DNA from: Catellatospora vulcania | GTDB lineage: Bacteria; Actinomycetota; Actinomycetes; Mycobacteriales; Micromonosporaceae | Length of the DNA stretch: 64,000 bases | Assembly: GCF_009720385.1 (NCBI RefSeq) | Contig: NZ_ML769303.1 | Coordinates: 397,979-461,978 of the forward strand | Direction of reading: 5' to 3' | In this document: piece by piece, positions 61,303 through 64,000 of the stretch | Layout: the number at the start of each line of letters is the position of its first letter | Position numbering within the stretch: position 1 is the stretch's first letter | Translations under genes and position numbers: made by a program | Notes under the pieces: model-generated | The model's database searches: none | What the model was told of the DNA's origin: nothing | What the model saw: the letters and a program-made list of their open reading frames with translations, nothing else

Positions 61303-62595
61303 GTGGCACGGATCGACGGCGGCGACCTGCTGAAATGCTCCTTCTGTGGCAAGTCGCAGCGACAGGTGAAGAAACTCATCGCCGGGCCCGGCGTCTACAT
61401 CTGCGATGAGTGCATCGACCTCTGCAACGAGATCATCGAAGAGGAGCTCGCCGGCGAGGAGCAGGTCCGCTGGGAAGAGCTGCCCAAGCCGATGGAGATC
61501 TGCCAGTTCCTCGACTCGTACGTGGTGGGCCAGGACGGCGCCAAGAAGGCGCTGGCCGTCGCGGTCTACAACCACTACAAGCGGCTGCAGGCCGACGCGG
61601 CGCACACCAGGGGCGGCGAGGCCGTCGAGGTCGCGAAGAGCAACATCCTGCTCATCGGCCCGACCGGCACCGGCAAGACGCACCTCGCGCAGACCCTGGC
61701 CCGCATGCTCAACGTCCCGTTCGCGATAGCCGACGCGACCGCGCTGACCGAGGCCGGCTACGTGGGTGAGGATGTCGAGAACATCCTTCTCAAGCTCATT
61801 CAGGCCGCCGACTGGGACATCAAGCGTGCCGAGACCGGCATCGTCTACATCGACGAGATCGACAAGATCGCCCGCAAGTCCGACAGCCCCTCGATCACCC
61901 GTGACGTCTCCGGCGAGGGCGTGCAGCAGGCGCTGCTGAAGATCCTGGAAGGCACCCGGGCCAACGTGCCGCCGCAGGGCGGCCGCAAGCACCCGCACCA
62001 GGACTTCGTCGAGATCGACACCACGAACATCCTGTTCATCTGCGGTGGCGCGTTCGCGGGCCTGGAGCAGATCATCGAGCAGCGCACCGCGCGCTCGGGC
62101 CTGGGCTTCGGCGCGCACCTGCGGGCGGTGTCCGACCGCACCAACGACGAGGTGCTGGCCAAGGTCATGCCCGAGGACATGCTGAAGTTCGGCATCATCC
62201 CCGAGTTCATCGGCCGCCTGCCCGTCATCACCACGGTGCGCAGCCTCGACCGCGAGGCGCTCGTCAAGATCCTGACCGAGCCCCGCAACGCCCTGGTGAA
62301 GCAGTATCAGCGCCTGTTCGAGCTGGACAACGTGGTGCTCGACTTCGACTCCGAGGCCCTGGAGGCCATCGCCGACCAGGCGATGCTGCGCAACACCGGC
62401 GCCCGCGGCCTGCGGGCGATCATGGAAGAGGTCCTGCTCTCCGTGATGTACGAGGTGCCCAGCGACCCGAACGCCGAGCGTGTGCTGATCACCCGCGACA
62501 CCGTGCTGGAGAAGGTCTACCCGACCATCGTGCCGCGGCGCGACCTCAGCACCGGCCGCCGGGCGCGTCACCACCGCGAGGAGAAGACCGCCTGA
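61303..62595 (+). CDS. clpX: ATP-dependent Clp protease ATP-binding subunit ClpX
   Basis: A 430-residue AAA+ unfoldase for ClpP1P2. The N-terminal zinc domain [30 protein letters not shown] (C4), Walker A GPTGTGKT (about 120-127), Walker [12 protein letters not shown], and the IGF-equivalent ClpP-docking loop (SGLGFGAHL) are all present. GTG at 61303 follows GGGGGAGTCGTAG. The 200-bp gap upstream contains its own promoter region and an inverted GCGCCG/CGGCGC motif. It ends with a strong terminator. Corresponds to Rv2457c. Confidence 0.96.
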   Translation: MARIDGGDLLKCSFCGKSQRQVKKLIAGPGVYICDECIDLCNEIIEEELAGEEQVRWEELPKPMEICQFLDSYVVGQDGAKKALAVAVYNHYKRLQADAAHTRGGEAVEVAKSNILLIGPTGTGKTHLAQTLARMLNVPFAIADATALTEAGYVGEDVENILLKLIQAADWDIKRAETGIVYIDEIDKIARKSDSPSITRDVSGEGVQQALLKILEGTRANVPPQGGRKHPHQDFVEIDTTNILFICGGAFAGLEQIIEQRTARSGLGFGAHLRAVSDRTNDEVLAKVMPEDMLKFGIIPEFIGRLPVITTVRSLDREALVKILTEPRNALVKQYQRLFELDNVVLDFDSEALEAIADQAMLRNTGARGLRAIMEEVLLSVMYEVPSDPNAERVLITRDTVLEKVYPTIVPRRDLSTGRRARHHREEKTA

Positions 62596-62604
62596 ACACG
62601 CTGA

Positions 62605-62637
62605 AAAGCGCCGTCCCTCTGTCGGGGACGGCGCTTT
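62605..62637 (+). terminator. terminator of clpX
   Basis: AAAGCGCCGTCCC (62605-62617) pairs with GGGACGGCGCTTT (62625-62637), loop of 7 nt; T-run in the right arm. It also ends the convergent regulator transcript. Confidence 0.88.
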
Positions 62638-62650
62638 CGTCGTCTTCCGG

Positions 62651-63334
62651 CTAGCGCTGGGCGATCAGTGAGCCGCGCCGGCGGTCGAAGTCGCCCGGCG
62701 GCATCGCCACGATCATGACCAGTCGGGCGGGGGAGTCCAGCGCGTTGCGGTACGTGTGCGCCCGGTCGGCCCGGAAGTCCAGGGTCTGCCCGACGTGCAC
62801 CGGATGGTCGACGCCGTCGACGGTGACCGCGATCTGCCCGACCAGCACGTGCACCATGCACCGGGTGCCGGGCAGCAGCTCCTCGGCCTCGTAGCGCTCC
62901 TGCGGGGCGAACCGCCAGTCCCACAGCTCTACGAAGTCCGGGTCGTTCAGCCCGCGCAGCAGCCGTCCGGTGCCGCCGCGCCCGCCGCGCCACAGCACGG
63001 GGGCGTCGTCCATCTCGCTGAGGTGCACGGTCCGGTCGGCGGCGGGCTGGAGCAGGCGCGCCACGGTGACACCGAAGGCGTCCGCGATGCGGGCGAGGGT
63101 GCCGACGCTGGGATTGGTGCGGCTGCCCTCGATCTGGACGAGCATGCCCTTGCTGACCCCGGACCGGCCGGACAGCTCGTCCAGGGACCAGCCGCGGCCG
63201 GCCCGCAGCGCGCGCACGTGCAGCGCGACCGCGGCGTTGATCTCCTCAAGGGGCAGATGCCGGGGCCGGGGCGCGTGCGAACCGTCGCCGCGCTCGGTGG
63301 ATCGGGCCCGTTCGATCGTCGTATCGGTCAACAC
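62651..63334 (-). CDS. XRE-family regulator with C-terminal cupin
   Basis: A 227-residue repressor. The HTH_XRE domain is residues about 37-90 (VRALRAGRGWSLDELSGRSGVSKGMLVQIEGSRTNPSVGTLARIADAFGV, in parts). A cupin domain (about 140-205) holds LPGTRCMVHVLVGQIAVTVDGVDHPVHVGQTLDFRADRAHTYRN, the effector site. Such regulators control amine or amino acid metabolism and transporters. It is divergent from the EamA gene with 38 bp between starts, so it most likely regulates that transporter. GTG at 63334 follows AAAGGACAGC; a TTG 6 codons earlier is the alternative. Confidence 0.85.
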   Translation of the reverse strand: MLTDTTIERARSTERGDGSHAPRPRHLPLEEINAAVALHVRALRAGRGWSLDELSGRSGVSKGMLVQIEGSRTNPSVGTLARIADAFGVTVARLLQPAADRTVHLSEMDDAPVLWRGGRGGTGRLLRGLNDPDFVELWDWRFAPQERYEAEELLPGTRCMVHVLVGQIAVTVDGVDHPVHVGQTLDFRADRAHTYRNALDSPARLVMIVAMPPGDFDRRRGSLIAQR

Positions 63335-63372
63335 GCTGTCCTTTGCGGTCAATACTGTGATACGAACTCGTC

Positions 63373-64000
63373 GTGATCTCTATCCTGCTCGCGGGCACGT
63401 CCGCCCTGGTCTGGGGCACCGCCGACTTCTGCGGCGGCAAGGCCGTACAGGGTGCCCCGAGCGTGCGTGGCCACTCGTACTCGGTGACCGTGGTATCGCA
63501 GTTGTGCGCAATACCGATGATCGCAGCTTTCCTCCTGTTGGTCCCGGGTCGGCTCGGCGTGTCGGCACTGGGATGGGGCGCAGCGGCCGGGATTGCCGGA
63601 CTTTTCGGGATTGTCCTGCTGTACCAAGGGCTGGCGAGTGGCGCCATGGCCGTCGTGGCCCCCGTCACCGCGGTCACCTCCGCCCTCGTACCGCTGACCG
63701 GCGGACTGCTGCTCGGCGAGCGGCCCGCCCTCGCCTCGCTCATCGGGGCGGTCTGCGCCATCGGGGCGATCGCGCTGGTCAGCCTCGGGCCTGCCGAGGG
63801 CGCGAGCGCGACCAGCCCTCGGGTGATAGGGCTCGCGTTGTCCGCCGGGGCCATGTTCGGAATCTTCTTCCTGCTGCTGGCCCAGGCGGGGGAGAGCGCC
63901 GGCATGTGGCCGCTGGCCGCGGCTCGGTTCGCGTCGATCCCGGTGGGTCTGCTCCTGCTCCGGCCCATGGGCGGCACGCTGCGGCTGCGCGGATCGGTGC
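63373..64000 (+). CDS. EamA-family (DMT superfamily) transporter, 3' truncated by window edge
   Basis: The GTG at 63373 opens a frame of 209 codons running off the window, with no stop. The sequence ISILLAGTSALVWGTADFCGGKAVQ begins with the WGTADF helix 1 of EamA proteins. Later VVAPVTAVTSALVPLTGGLLLGERP is the diagnostic end of the first EamA repeat. The protein is about two thirds complete (about 300 residues expected). It should export or import amino acids or metabolites; substrate unknown. It shares a 38-bp divergent promoter with the XRE-cupin gene, its likely regulator. Confidence 0.75.
   Translation, partial: MISILLAGTSALVWGTADFCGGKAVQGAPSVRGHSYSVTVVSQLCAIPMIAAFLLLVPGRLGVSALGWGAAAGIAGLFGIVLLYQGLASGAMAVVAPVTAVTSALVPLTGGLLLGERPALASLIGAVCAIGAIALVSLGPAEGASATSPRVIGLALSAGAMFGIFFLLLAQAGESAGMWPLAAARFASIPVGLLLLRPMGGTLRLRGSV

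Overview
The window is a very GC-rich (about 70% or more by eye) actinobacterial chromosome segment with many GTG starts. The cobalamin genes, mycothiol-type enzyme homologues, HNH/DUF5130/pepN block and short palindromic repeats (for example the GGGCACC family) fit Micromonosporaceae, an assignment made from memory of that family rather than from a search. There is no rRNA, CRISPR array, integrase, transposase or prophage gene. Three tRNA genes are present (Arg-TCT, Gly-TCC, Pro-TGG). Most of the sequence is chromosomal core.

Layout. 1-4.5 kb: end of an MDR oxidoreductase, a helical-repeat protein coupled to a membrane-anchored M16-like peptidase, and a septum-formation-type membrane protein. 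4.7-21.8 kb: membrane protein, tRNA-Arg, hydrolase, a second-type SSB, cobQ, a nucleoside-kinase-like protein, an M20 dipeptidase, a proline-rich membrane protein with 87-bp tandem repeats, SURF1, an acetyltransferase, a class A penicillin-binding protein, cobT and a fused cobA/precorrin-2 dehydrogenase, then an AAA+ ATPase/DUF234 nuclease-like gene under a striking palindromic operator. 21.9-25.9 kb: otsA translationally coupled to an otsB-GH15 fusion. 26-35 kb: ettA, thioesterase, YbjN protein, secreted beta-propeller protein, group II truncated globin, MFS transporter, MscS channel, HNH endonuclease, and a class F sortase with a surface protein. 36.2-48.4 kb: an Lrp/AsnC regulator divergent from a 12-enzyme gene set that should take tryptophan through kynurenine, 3-hydroxyanthranilate, 2-aminomuconate and 4-oxalocrotonate to pyruvate and acetyl-CoA. 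48.5-57 kb: small membrane protein, DUF5130, pepN, an Rv2466c-like thioredoxin-fold protein, DUF1015, rpiB and small hypotheticals, then tRNA-Gly and tRNA-Pro. 58-62.6 kb: tig, clpP1, clpP2 (with a ClgR-type box) and clpX. The right end holds a divergent XRE-cupin regulator and an EamA transporter that runs off the window.

Two themes cut across the genes. First, at least a dozen genes have a TANNNT -10 hexamer 6-8 nt before the start codon and no ribosome binding site, so leaderless transcription looks common. Second, short intergenic inverted repeats fall into several families. In the tryptophan cluster, the three wide gaps inside the operon are exactly where these repeats sit; most of the other junctions overlap by a few bases. 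Gene order from ssb to clpX recalls the Mycobacterium tuberculosis Rv2478c-Rv2457c neighbourhood, with the tryptophan cluster and sortase pair lying between the HNH and DUF5130 genes.
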